Source: Bacteroidales bacterium (lineage in GTDB: Bacteria; Bacteroidota; Bacteroidia; Bacteroidales; WCHB1-69). From it: a stretch of 12,236 nt of DNA. The stretch lies in contig JAAYRN010000014.1 in assembly GCA_012518765.1 (NCBI GenBank), forward strand, positions 1-12,236, given 5' to 3'. The position numbers and the translations under genes were made by a program. The notes beneath the pieces were generated by a model, which was not told where the DNA came from, ran no database searches, and worked only from the letters and a program-made list of their open reading frames with translations. Shown here in pieces: positions 1-7,246 of the stretch; the first letter of the stretch is position 1; each line of letters starts with the position of its first letter.

Positions 1-773
1 ATTACGCCCATTCCTACAAATCCATTTAAACCCATGGTAGCAGTAAGCATAAAATTTGCCATATCGTCATAATTTTGATGATTGAGCATTAATTTAGGAG
101 CTAATTTAATAAGAGTCAACAATAAACCTTCAGCAAACCTATCCATCACCATGGATTGATTAGTTTTTGTTAAATATTGTTCCAATACATGTACAAACGT
201 ATCTGCTATTCCTGCTGCAATTTGCTCTTTAGGCAAAGAATAGCAACTTTCGGGGTCTAAAACAGAAAACGTAGGATAAATAAGAGGATGATGAAAGGCG
301 TATTTTTCTTGGGTAGATTTTTTAGAAATAACCGCCCCTCCATTCATTTCAGAGCCTGTAGCAGGCAATGTCAATACGCTTGCCAATGGCACCACCTGTT
401 TAATTGTTTTATCATTTAAAACCAACTCCCAAGGTTCTGATTCATAAGGTATAGCCGATGCAATAAACTTAGTTCCATCAATCACCGAGCCCCCTCCCAC
501 AGCTAACAAAAAATCAACTTGATGTTCGCGAGCTTGTAAAACAGCCTTCATTAATGTTTCATAGGTTGGATTGGGTTCCACACCCCAAAATTCAATATAA
601 TCATGAGCTTCTAAAGCCTCTGCCACTTGATTATATACTCCATTTTTCTTAACGCTACCTCCTCCGAAAACAAGCATTATTTTTTTATCTTTGGAAATTT
701 CCTGAGATATTTTCGAAATACTCCCTTTGCCAAATATAAGTTTTGTTGGGTTTTTAAAACTGAAATTATACAT
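1..773 (-). CDS. Iron-dependent alcohol dehydrogenase, YqhD/BDH-like (3' part missing)
   Basis: This is a group III metal-dependent alcohol dehydrogenase, a cytosolic enzyme that reduces aldehydes with NAD(P)H. I translated it by hand from the ATG at 773-771, which gives 257 complete codons with no stop before the window edge. Visible motifs are an N-terminal FGKGSI segment (14-19), the nucleotide-binding FGGGSVKKNG (36-45), the second glycine loop GGGSVIDGTK (93-102) and ATGSEMN (138-144). The helix AAGIADTFVHVLEQY (186-200) carries Asp191 and His195, two of the four expected metal ligands. The remaining two histidines would lie in the missing C-terminus (family length about 385 aa). The GGGSVKKNGVY block resembles E. 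coli YqhD, which prefers NADPH, but the natural substrate cannot be read from sequence. The gene is divergent from lpxC-fabZ and has two candidate minus-strand -7 boxes upstream. Family confidence is high; a specific gene name is not justified. Confidence 0.9.
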   Translation of the reverse strand, partial: MYNFSFKNPTKLIFGKGSISKISQEISKDKKIMLVFGGGSVKKNGVYNQVAEALEAHDYIEFWGVEPNPTYETLMKAVLQAREHQVDFLLAVGGGSVIDGTKFIASAIPYESEPWELVLNDKTIKQVVPLASVLTLPATGSEMNGGAVISKKSTQEKYAFHHPLIYPTFSVLDPESCYSLPKEQIAAGIADTFVHVLEQYLTKTNQSMVMDRFAEGLLLTLIKLAPKLMLNHQNYDDMANFMLTATMGLNGFVGMGV

Positions 774-832
774 AAAAAAGATTACCTAATATATTATTTT
801 CTACTCAATTGTATTATCCAAACATAGAAATG

Positions 833-840
833 CAAAGATA
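833..840 (-). promoter_or_regulatory. Candidate -7 box for the alcohol dehydrogenase
   Basis: Read on the minus strand this is TATCTTTG followed by CA, matching the Bacteroidota -7 consensus TAnnTTTG. It lies about 60 nt upstream of the start codon at 773. A second match, TATGTTTG, sits at 826-819. No convincing -33 TTTG is found at the right distance from either box, so the choice between them is open. Confidence 0.4.
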
Positions 841-975
841 CAAGAAAAAAAGCACTTATAAAAATATTCTGTCTTATTTTTTATAAAAAAAAACGAAGCA
901 AAGAAAAACTCAAAAAATTGACAAAGAGAAACATACAAGTATAATTCTAACAAGAAGAATCGTTACTTCACACAA

Positions 976-989
976 AATTGTTAACAATT
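976..989. promoter_or_regulatory. 14-bp perfect palindrome, possible operator
   Basis: AATTGTTAACAATT is identical to its own reverse complement. It lies in the divergent spacer between the alcohol dehydrogenase and lpxC-fabZ, about 37 bp upstream of the lpxC-fabZ -7 box. The position and symmetry suit a dimeric DNA-binding protein. In such AT-rich DNA a chance palindrome is possible, and no regulator is identified. Confidence 0.25.
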
Positions 990-1025
990 AGGCAAAATGG
1001 AGTAGGTAAACTTAGAGTTTTTATA

Positions 1026-1033
1026 TACTTTTG
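1026..1033 (+). promoter_or_regulatory. Candidate -7 box of the lpxC-fabZ promoter
   Basis: TACTTTTG matches TAnnTTTG and continues as CACAAATT, the same flank seen at the 5309 promoter. It lies 37 nt upstream of the lpxC-fabZ ATG. There is no clear -33 TTTG 19-21 nt upstream, so the call rests on the -7 box and its position. Confidence 0.5.
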
Positions 1034-1070
1034 CACAAATTATTATCTAATTTATTAGTATTAAATAGTC

Positions 1071-2456
1071 ATGAGTAAACAACAATCATTGAAAGCTACA
1101 TGTAGCCTCAAAGGAAAAGGCTTACATTTGGGAACTGAAGTAACTATTACGTTTCATCCTGCCGATGTAAATCACGGCATAGTATTTAAACGTATTGATA
1201 TAGAAGAAAATAACATAATTCCTGCCTCCATTGAATGGGTAAGCGAAACCACAAGAGGCACTGTATTAACCAACAGAAATGGCGTAAGTGTTAGAACTAT
1301 TGAACACGTAATGGCTGCTTTGGCTGGTTTGGGAATAGATAATGTATTGATTGAGCTTGACGGAGAAGAAGTACCCATTATGGACGGAAGCTCTATAGAT
1401 TACATCAAAACTTTATCGAATGCGGGTATACGAGAGCAATCGGAAGATAAAAAAGTATACAACCTGCAAGAAACCATACAATGGAAAGACCCCAATAGCG
1501 ACATTGAATTTATTGCCGTTCCCGCTGATTCGTTTAAAGTTTCCGTATTGGTGGATTACAAAACACAGGTATTGGGAGTACAATATGCAGAACTTCAAAA
1601 CATAAAAGATTTTGCTAAAGAAATAGCACCTTCTCGTACCTTTTGTTTTTTACACGAAATACTACCACTCATTAAAGCCAACCTCATCAAAGGTGGAGAT
1701 GTGGAAAATGCCATTGTTTATGTCAATCACATTGTAAGCGACCAAGAAATAGGTGAAATAGCAACTTTTTTTAATCGCCACGATATTAAAGTAGAAAAAA
1801 GTGGAATTTTAAACAACATAGAACTTCATTTCGACAATGAGGTGGCACGTCATAAACTACTTGATTTAATAGGCGATTTAAACTTAATAGGACAATCCAT
1901 TAACGCTCACATTATAGCCAAATATCCGGGACATGCTTCCAATACGCATTTTGCTAAAATGATAGCAAATAAAATAAAGAAAGATACCCTGACTCCTAAT
2001 TTTGATGTCAACGTTAAACCTCTTTTCAACAGCAATGACATTAAAAAGAAAATACCGCATCGATTTCCATTTTTATTGGTAGATAAAATTATTGAACTCA
2101 CTGAATCAAGAGTAGTTGGTGTAAAAAATGCAACTATCAACGAAGAGTTTTTTACGGGACATTTTCCGCAAGAACCCGTTATGCCGGGTGTTTTAATAGT
2201 AGAGGGAATGGCACAAACAGGAGGAATCTTAGTGTTAAGCCAAGTGCCAGACCCAGAGAACTATCTTACTTTCTTTTTAAGCATGGATAAAGTAAAATTT
2301 CGCAATAAAGTAAGCCCTGGCGACACCTTGGTTTATGAAATGATTTTATTGGAGCCTATCCGAAGAGGAATTGCCCACATGAAAGGGAAAGCCTATGTAA
2401 ATCAGAAAGTTGTTGCCGAAGGCGAATTTTTAGCACAAATCACAAAAAACTATTAA
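1071..2456 (+). CDS. lpxC/fabZ: Bifunctional UDP-3-O-acyl-GlcNAc deacetylase / 3-hydroxyacyl-ACP dehydratase
   Basis: This fusion joins the committed step of lipid A synthesis (zinc-dependent deacetylation of UDP-3-O-acyl-N-acetylglucosamine, LpxC) to the dehydratase of fatty-acid elongation (FabZ). The LpxC part covers about residues 1-305. It has TIEHVMAAL with the zinc ligand His79, RHKLLDLIGDL with ligands His261 and Asp265, and GHAS with the catalytic His288. The FabZ part covers about 315-461. It has IPHRFPFLLVD (328-338), FTGHFP with catalytic His364, and VMPGVLIVEGMAQ with catalytic Glu378; the 14-residue His-Glu spacing is as in stand-alone FabZ. All key residues are present, so both halves should be active. 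At 461 aa it has the usual length of this Bacteroidota fusion. In many relatives lpxD and lpxA flank it, but neither is seen here. The ATG at 1071 starts the protein directly at the LpxC N-terminal strand. Confidence 0.97.
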   Translation: MSKQQSLKATCSLKGKGLHLGTEVTITFHPADVNHGIVFKRIDIEENNIIPASIEWVSETTRGTVLTNRNGVSVRTIEHVMAALAGLGIDNVLIELDGEEVPIMDGSSIDYIKTLSNAGIREQSEDKKVYNLQETIQWKDPNSDIEFIAVPADSFKVSVLVDYKTQVLGVQYAELQNIKDFAKEIAPSRTFCFLHEILPLIKANLIKGGDVENAIVYVNHIVSDQEIGEIATFFNRHDIKVEKSGILNNIELHFDNEVARHKLLDLIGDLNLIGQSINAHIIAKYPGHASNTHFAKMIANKIKKDTLTPNFDVNVKPLFNSNDIKKKIPHRFPFLLVDKIIELTESRVVGVKNATINEEFFTGHFPQEPVMPGVLIVEGMAQTGGILVLSQVPDPENYLTFFLSMDKVKFRNKVSPGDTLVYEMILLEPIRRGIAHMKGKAYVNQKVVAEGEFLAQITKNY

Positions 2457-2476
2457 GTTATTAAATACAACGATGT

Positions 2477-2692
2477 ATGCAAAAAGACCCTAAGACCAAT
2501 AAGTGGACTTATAACTATACATTTAAAGTTTCATCTCAAAAACGTAGAGAAATAGAGGCTTGTGCTAAAAAAAACAATATGACTGTTAATAAATTTATAA
2601 AAACAGCTATCGATTTAAACTTAAAGTTTTTAGAAAATAAAGACAACCATCAAAACGACATTTTAAACAATCAATTAGAATTGTTTAAATAA
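2477..2692 (+). CDS. Small ribbon-helix-helix-like protein with C-terminal clamp-type peptide
   Basis: I do not recognise this 71-aa protein as a named family. Residues about 13-52 look like a ribbon-helix-helix (Arc/CopG) fold. There is a short strand (YNYTFKVS), a basic helix (QKRREIEACAKKNN), a turn, then a second helix beginning TVNKFIKTAIDLNL. A polar linker (53-64) follows. The extreme C-terminus is NNQLELFK, and QLELF closely fits the pentapeptide QL[SD]LF that many proteins use to dock on the DNA polymerase sliding clamp. It starts 20 nt after lpxC-fabZ and has no promoter of its own that I can see, so it is probably co-transcribed. A fresh promoter follows its stop. A DNA-binding role is inferred from fold alone, and the clamp peptide is a motif match only. 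Confidence 0.75.
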   Translation: MQKDPKTNKWTYNYTFKVSSQKRREIEACAKKNNMTVNKFIKTAIDLNLKFLENKDNHQNDILNNQLELFK

Positions 2693-2717
2693 ATGGGGTT
2701 TCTCTACAATATTTTTA

Positions 2718-2725
2718 TATTTTTG
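2718..2725 (+). promoter_or_regulatory. Candidate -7 box for the DUF4293-uvrB operon
   Basis: TATTTTTG fits TAnnTTTG and is followed by CACAT, like the 1026 and 5309 boxes. It lies 25 nt after the stop of the small RHH-like gene and 42 nt before the DUF4293 ATG. The -33 element is not clear. Confidence 0.5.
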
Positions 2726-2767
2726 CACATTACATTTTCTATTAACTATTTAAATATTTAACCATAT

Positions 2768-3226
2768 ATGATTCAACGTATTCAATCCGTATTATTATTG
2801 TTAGCTACTATATCTTTGGTTGTAGCTATGTTTATGCCCGTAGCTGTTGTTACTACCAATGAGGTTCAATATATTTTCACACCTTGGACTTTACAAGAAA
2901 ATATTCCAGGTGGAGATATAGTTTACACCACCTACTATATAGGAATACTTCAAGTTATTACAGCTCTCATGAGTTTTATAGCTATTTTTCTTTATAAAAA
3001 AAGACCCTTACAATCCAAGCTCTGTGTAGCTACTGTTGTTGTAAATTTTGTATTACTACTATTAATGCTTTATGTGTACCCTGATAGGTTATTAGGTAAA
3101 GATAACGAAACTGTTTTTAGTCTTTGGACCTTAGCATCTATACTTCCTTTAGCTTTGATTTACACGGCAAATAAGTTTATTTTAAAAGATGAGAAAAAAG
3201 TCCGCGAAGCCGACAGACTACGCTAA
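2768..3226 (+). CDS. DUF4293 family membrane protein
   Basis: This 152-aa integral membrane protein has about four predicted helices: roughly 5-27, 52-75, 83-104 and 119-137. The opening MIQRIQSVLLLLATISLV is the hallmark of the DUF4293 family, which is common in Bacteroidota and has no assigned function. The loop between helices 1 and 2 contains FTPWTLQE and is probably periplasmic. The C-terminal tail (KDEKKVREADRLR) is strongly charged and probably cytoplasmic. The ATG at 2768 places the first membrane helix right after the start. The gene is 22 nt upstream of uvrB with no terminator between them, so they are probably co-transcribed, but nothing in the protein suggests a repair role. Confidence 0.85.
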   Translation: MIQRIQSVLLLLATISLVVAMFMPVAVVTTNEVQYIFTPWTLQENIPGGDIVYTTYYIGILQVITALMSFIAIFLYKKRPLQSKLCVATVVVNFVLLLLMLYVYPDRLLGKDNETVFSLWTLASILPLALIYTANKFILKDEKKVREADRLR

Positions 3227-3248
3227 TTTTCTATAAATAAAATCTAAC

Positions 3249-5246
3249 ATGAATTTTATACTTCAAGCTCCTTTTTCGCCTGCTGGCGATCAGCCTGAAG
3301 CCATAGAACAACTCACGCAAGGGCTAACACAAAACATTAAAAATCAAACTCTTTTAGGCGTAACTGGCTCAGGAAAAACTTTTACCATTGCCAATGTTTT
3401 AAAAAACATAAACCGTCCCGCCTTAGTTATCAGCCACAACAAAACCTTAGCAGCTCAACTTTACAGCGAATTTAAAGAATTTTTTCCCGATAATGCAGTT
3501 GAATATTTCGTGTCATACTACGATTATTACCAACCCGAAGCTTTTATTCCTACTACCAACACCTACATAGAAAAAGATTTATCCATTAACGAAGAAATAG
3601 AAAGATTGCGTTTGAAAACCACTTCTTCTTTGCTTTCGGGAAGAAAAGATATAGTTGTAGTATCTTCTGTTTCTTGTATTTATGGAATAGGAAACCCTGA
3701 AGAATTTGCTAAAAACACCATCAAACTTAAAATTGGCGACAAAATCAGTCGCAACCAACTCCTCCGTAGCTTTGTAAATAGTTTATACGCTCGGACGGAA
3801 TCACAACTTGAATTGGCAAAATTTCGTGTAAAAGGCGATATTATAGATATTTATCCCGCCTATGGCGAAATTGCTTACCGCATTACCTTATGGGGAGACG
3901 AAATAGAATTGTTGGAATCCATTGATCCTATGGATGGGAGAAGAATAGAATCATTGCAAAATATAATTATCTACCCTGCTAATATTTTTGTAACATCACA
4001 AGATACAATCAATCAAGCTATTCAAGAAATTCAAATAGACCTAAAAGCACAGGTAGATTACTTTAAACAAATAGACAAGCACATAGAAGCCAAACGATTA
4101 GAAGACAGAGTCGTTTACGATATAGAAATGATTAAAGAATTAGGCTATTGTTCGGGTATTGAAAACTATTCAAGGTATTTCGACAGACGCAAACCTGGCA
4201 TGCGTCCGTTCTGTTTGTTGGATTATTTTCCCGATGATTTTGTACTAATTATAGACGAAAGCCACGTTACCATTCCACAAATAAGAGGCATGTACCAAGG
4301 TGATTATTCACGTAAACGTACTTTGGTCGATTATGGGTTTCGACTACCATCGGCTATAGACAACAGACCTTTACGGTTTGAAGAATTTCAATCTATTATT
4401 GGACAAACCATTTATATATCAGCAACTCCTGCCGATTTTGAGCTCAAAGAATCGGAAGGTTATATTGTAGAACAAGTTGTAAGACCTACAGGACTTCTTG
4501 ACCCTGTTATTGATGTCAGACCCTGTGTAAATCAAATAGATGATTTGTTGGAAGAAATAGATAAGGTTATAAGTCAAGGAGAACGAGTATTAGTAACCAC
4601 CCTAACCAAACGCATGGCTGAAGAATTAACTCGTTATTTACAGCGTATAGACGTAAGAACTCAATATATTCATTCAGACGTAGATACATTAGAAAGAGTT
4701 GAAATTTTGGATTTTCTAAGAGAAGGGATTATTGATGTGCTGGTTGGTGTAAATTTATTAAGAGAGGGCTTGGATTTACCCGAAGTATCCTTAGTTGCTA
4801 TTTTAGATGCGGACAAGGAAGGATTTTTACGTTCAGAACGTTCGCTGACACAAACAGCTGGAAGAGCAGCACGCAATGCAAACGGGAAGGTTATTTTTTA
4901 CGCCGATAAAATCACTAACTCCATGCAAAAAACTATAGACGAAACCAATCGCCGCCGCGAAAAACAAATTGCTTATAATAAACTGCATAATATCACCCCT
5001 GCTACCATTCAACGAACACGAAAATCGCTACAAACCAAGCAAAAAAGCGATTATAAAACTAATGCAAATATGGAATCAAACGCTACGGCAGCCGAAGAAC
5101 CTAATATCAAATACTTAAACGAAAAAGAAATAAAAAAACTAATTAAATCTAAGATAAAACTAATGGAACAAGCTGTCAAGGATTTAGATTTTTTAGAAGC
5201 GGCTCGTTTACGCGACCAAATCAAGCTAATAGAAAAATTAAAATAA
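3249..5246 (+). CDS. uvrB: Excinuclease ABC subunit UvrB
   Basis: UvrB is the damage-verifying helicase-like subunit of nucleotide excision repair. It is loaded by UvrA and recruits UvrC to cut on both sides of a lesion. The protein has 665 aa, normal for the family. Seen in order are Walker A GVTGSGKT (37-44), the damage-probing beta-hairpin region YYDYYQPEAFIPTTNTYIEK (90-109), the UvrA-contacting domain (about 150-250), and DESH (336-339, Walker B). Next come SATPADFELK (391-400), NLLREGLDLPEVS (502-514), and helicase motif VI QTAGRAAR (535-542). The C-terminal UVR helical hairpin that binds UvrC lies at about 625-663. A low-complexity linker rich in Lys, Asn and Ala (about 590-620) joins the last two. 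No key residue is missing. uvrA and uvrC are not in the window. Confidence 0.98.
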   Translation: MNFILQAPFSPAGDQPEAIEQLTQGLTQNIKNQTLLGVTGSGKTFTIANVLKNINRPALVISHNKTLAAQLYSEFKEFFPDNAVEYFVSYYDYYQPEAFIPTTNTYIEKDLSINEEIERLRLKTTSSLLSGRKDIVVVSSVSCIYGIGNPEEFAKNTIKLKIGDKISRNQLLRSFVNSLYARTESQLELAKFRVKGDIIDIYPAYGEIAYRITLWGDEIELLESIDPMDGRRIESLQNIIIYPANIFVTSQDTINQAIQEIQIDLKAQVDYFKQIDKHIEAKRLEDRVVYDIEMIKELGYCSGIENYSRYFDRRKPGMRPFCLLDYFPDDFVLIIDESHVTIPQIRGMYQGDYSRKRTLVDYGFRLPSAIDNRPLRFEEFQSIIGQTIYISATPADFELKESEGYIVEQVVRPTGLLDPVIDVRPCVNQIDDLLEEIDKVISQGERVLVTTLTKRMAEELTRYLQRIDVRTQYIHSDVDTLERVEILDFLREGIIDVLVGVNLLREGLDLPEVSLVAILDADKEGFLRSERSLTQTAGRAARNANGKVIFYADKITNSMQKTIDETNRRREKQIAYNKLHNITPATIQRTRKSLQTKQKSDYKTNANMESNATAAEEPNIKYLNEKEIKKLIKSKIKLMEQAVKDLDFLEAARLRDQIKLIEKLK

Positions 5247-5266
5247 TCTAATACACTGTTTTAAGC

Positions 5267-5292
5267 AAATAAAAAAACATATTTTTTTGTTT
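5267..5292 (+). terminator. AT-only hairpin after uvrB, weak terminator candidate
   Basis: A run of seven A (5271-5277) and seven T (5282-5288) flank a 4-nt CATA loop. Four further pairs, including one G-T wobble, extend the stem outwards. It is followed by more T-rich sequence, 20 nt after the uvrB stop. The stem has no G-C pairs, so stability is poor. It also overlaps the -33 box of the next promoter, so it may simply be promoter AT-tract. Confidence 0.22.
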
Positions 5293-5316
5293 TTAATTCA
5301 ATATTTAGTACTTTTG
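5286..5316 (+). promoter_or_regulatory. Promoter for the DUF1599-DoxX-nadE operon
   Basis: This is the best promoter match in the window. TTTG (5286-5289) serves as the -33 element, followed by a 19-nt spacer and TACTTTTG (5309-5316) as the -7 box (TAnnTTTG). The flank CACAAATT is identical to that of the lpxC-fabZ promoter. The -7 box ends 25 nt before the ATG at 5342, giving a short leader. Confidence 0.6.
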
Positions 5317-5341
5317 CACAAATTTTCATCCATCATAGATT

Positions 5342-5890
5342 ATGAATAAAACATTACAGGAATTTGATCAAGTTATAGATATATGTAGAAATATTTTCAT
5401 AAAAAAGATGCACGATTATGGAGTTGCATGGCGGATTTTAAGGCTCCCATCTATTACCGACCAAATATATATAAAAGCCCAACGTATCAGAAGTATAGAG
5501 GAAAAAGGAGTTCATAAAATTGACGAAGGAGTTCAACCTGAATTTGTAGGAATTATCAATTATTCCATCATGGCTTTGATACAATTGGAATTAGGACATG
5601 CCTCAACAGAAAATTTTCATATTTCGGAAAAAGAAACAGTAAAACTATACGAACATTACATACAAAAAGCAAAAGAACTGCTTGTTGACAAAAATCACGA
5701 CTACGACGAAGCCTGGCGTAACATGAGAGTTAGCTCCTATACAGATATTATTCTAATGAAATTATTACGTATCAAACAGATAGAGTCAAATCAAGGAAAT
5801 ACGCTTATCTCAGAAGGCTTAGATGCTAACTACATGGATATTTTTAACTATGCCGTTTTTGCTCTTATTAAACTAAATGAAAAACATTAA
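5342..5890 (+). CDS. DUF1599 protein, tandem duplicated Nmad1 domain
   Basis: This 182-aa soluble protein consists of two copies of one domain. Residues 24-83 and 119-178 align at a constant offset of 95. Both copies have HDY..AWR, a following helix ending RI..IE, then EG, NY and AL(I).L at matching places. The family is DUF1599, also named 'nucleotide modification associated domain 1' from genomic association in other organisms. Its chemistry is not established as far as I know. The repeated His-Asp-Tyr and Asn-Tyr pairs are the obvious candidate functional residues. The context here (a DoxX-like protein and nadE downstream) is a housekeeping one, with no phage or DNA-modification genes. The downstream gene starts 12 nt after the stop, so the three genes form an operon. 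Confidence 0.85.
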   Translation: MNKTLQEFDQVIDICRNIFIKKMHDYGVAWRILRLPSITDQIYIKAQRIRSIEEKGVHKIDEGVQPEFVGIINYSIMALIQLELGHASTENFHISEKETVKLYEHYIQKAKELLVDKNHDYDEAWRNMRVSSYTDIILMKLLRIKQIESNQGNTLISEGLDANYMDIFNYAVFALIKLNEKH

Positions 5891-5902
5891 AAAAACCACA
5901 AT

Positions 5903-7246
5903 ATGAACACACTACATTTAAGAAGAAGAAAAAAAGATAAGATGTATTATGTAAGACAATTTTCCCGTATTTTTATGGGGATATTATTTATTTTATCTGG
6001 TTATGTAAAAGCTGTTGACCCTTATGGATTTTCTTTGAAAATTGACGAATACTTCGTTTCTTTCGGAATGGATTTTATGACACCCCTGTCTATGTTCTTT
6101 TCCATAGCAGCCATTACCGCCGAATTTATGATAGGTATTGCCTTGTTGTTTAGCATTCAAATGCGAATAACATCGTGGTTGCTTTTTTTATTCATGTCTT
6201 TTTTTCTTGTCTTAACTTTTTGGTTAGCTTACGCTTTAGATATAGTTCAACTATACAACTCTCTTTTTCAAAAGAATTACACCTTATTTGTTGTTACAGA
6301 TTGTGGCTGTTTTGGTGATTTTATAACACTCACAAACAAGGAAACATTTTATAAAAATGTGTTTTTTATGATTTTCACTCTCGTTATTTTTGCTCAAAAT
6401 AAAAAATATAAAATCCATAATTTAATGTATATCACACAATGGGGACCCTTATTGTTAGGATTAATATTTGTATTGTTTATGCAAATATATTGTTTAAGAC
6501 ACGAACCTTGGCACGATTTCCGTCCTTGGTTTAAAGGAAATTTTATAGCAGCCGAAACTTATTCAGAAGCTCCTGAATTAGATTATGTTTTTATTTATAA
6601 GCATAAAGATAATAACACAAGCTTAGAGCTTACAACCGAAGATTTAATCGATATTTCGGATGATAGCGTACAATGCGATGACTTTGAAAGCAACTACATT
6701 TACAGCGATAGAAAAGAAAAAATAATAAAAAAAGGTATAGATGCTGTGTTGTCTGATTTTTCTCTAACCGACATCAATAACAATACTGATTATAAAGAAG
6801 ATATAATTTCACAAGCTGGATTTCACTTTATTTTAATTATCAGAGATACAAAAAAAGCAAACCTAAAAAGATTTGATGATATTATGGAATTTGCAAACAA
6901 ATGTTTACAAAACAACATTCCTTTCATTGCCGTAACAGGATCAACTCCAAATGAAATACAAGACTTTAAACTCAAACACAACATCTTGTTTCCTATATAT
7001 TTTAGCGACGAAACACCGCTTAAAACAGCCATTAGAAACAACCCTGGTTTAATCTTGTTAAAAGATGGATACGTAATGGATAAATGGAGTTACGTTGACA
7101 TACCAAACTACAATAAATTTCACTCCTTAACTCCAAAATACAACTCAAAACTAAATACGTATAAAGCTAAAAAACCACCCATTCTTCCTAATGGAATAAA
7201 TTTAGATTCTATCAATTACCCTAAAAACAATAATTCAAATGAGTGA
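5903..7246 (+). CDS. DoxX/MauE-like membrane protein with C-terminal thioredoxin-like domain (BT_3928 type)
   Basis: This 447-aa protein has two parts. The N-terminal part contains about five membrane helices: roughly 17-35, 60-86, 90-114, 148-165 and 178-196. It carries the family signatures SGYVKAVDP (32-40) and VTDCGCFGDF (131-140), where Cys134 and Cys136 form a Cys-Gly-Cys pair near the membrane surface. The C-terminal part (about 285-400) resembles a thioredoxin-like fold: a strand FHFILIIRDT, a helix, a strand IPFIAVTGS, and NPGLILLKDG with a probable cis-proline at 381. It has no CxxC where the active site should be. The family occurs across Bacteroidota, often next to DUF1599, and a role in thiol redox or electron transfer is inferred only. 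An internal ATG at 5942 gives MYYVRQFSRIF and matches typical family starts better. It is preceded by a purine-rich stretch, so the true start may be 13 codons in. The end overlaps nadE by 8 nt. Confidence 0.82.
   Translation: MNTLHLRRRKKDKMYYVRQFSRIFMGILFILSGYVKAVDPYGFSLKIDEYFVSFGMDFMTPLSMFFSIAAITAEFMIGIALLFSIQMRITSWLLFLFMSFFLVLTFWLAYALDIVQLYNSLFQKNYTLFVVTDCGCFGDFITLTNKETFYKNVFFMIFTLVIFAQNKKYKIHNLMYITQWGPLLLGLIFVLFMQIYCLRHEPWHDFRPWFKGNFIAAETYSEAPELDYVFIYKHKDNNTSLELTTEDLIDISDDSVQCDDFESNYIYSDRKEKIIKKGIDAVLSDFSLTDINNNTDYKEDIISQAGFHFILIIRDTKKANLKRFDDIMEFANKCLQNNIPFIAVTGSTPNEIQDFKLKHNILFPIYFSDETPLKTAIRNNPGLILLKDGYVMDKWSYVDIPNYNKFHSLTPKYNSKLNTYKAKKPPILPNGINLDSINYPKNNNSNE

Noticed and set aside
627..827. 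66-codon plus-strand open frame
   Set aside because: Most of it is antisense to the conserved N-terminus of the alcohol dehydrogenase, and the rest runs into promoter DNA. It has no recognisable motif.
1907..2140. 77-codon minus-strand frame inside lpxC-fabZ
   Set aside because: It is antisense to the intact junction between the LpxC and FabZ domains, whose motifs are complete; no start signal or homology is apparent.
3249..5246. Possible frameshift or truncation in uvrB
   Set aside because: All helicase motifs and the C-terminal UVR hairpin are present in one continuous frame of normal length.
2477..5890. Possible defence island (RHH protein, UvrB, nucleotide-modification domain)
   Set aside because: The RHH-like gene has no toxin partner, UvrB is a complete housekeeping excinuclease subunit, and the Nmad1 protein sits with nadE. 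They are in separate transcription units, with no nuclease, methylase or mobile element nearby.
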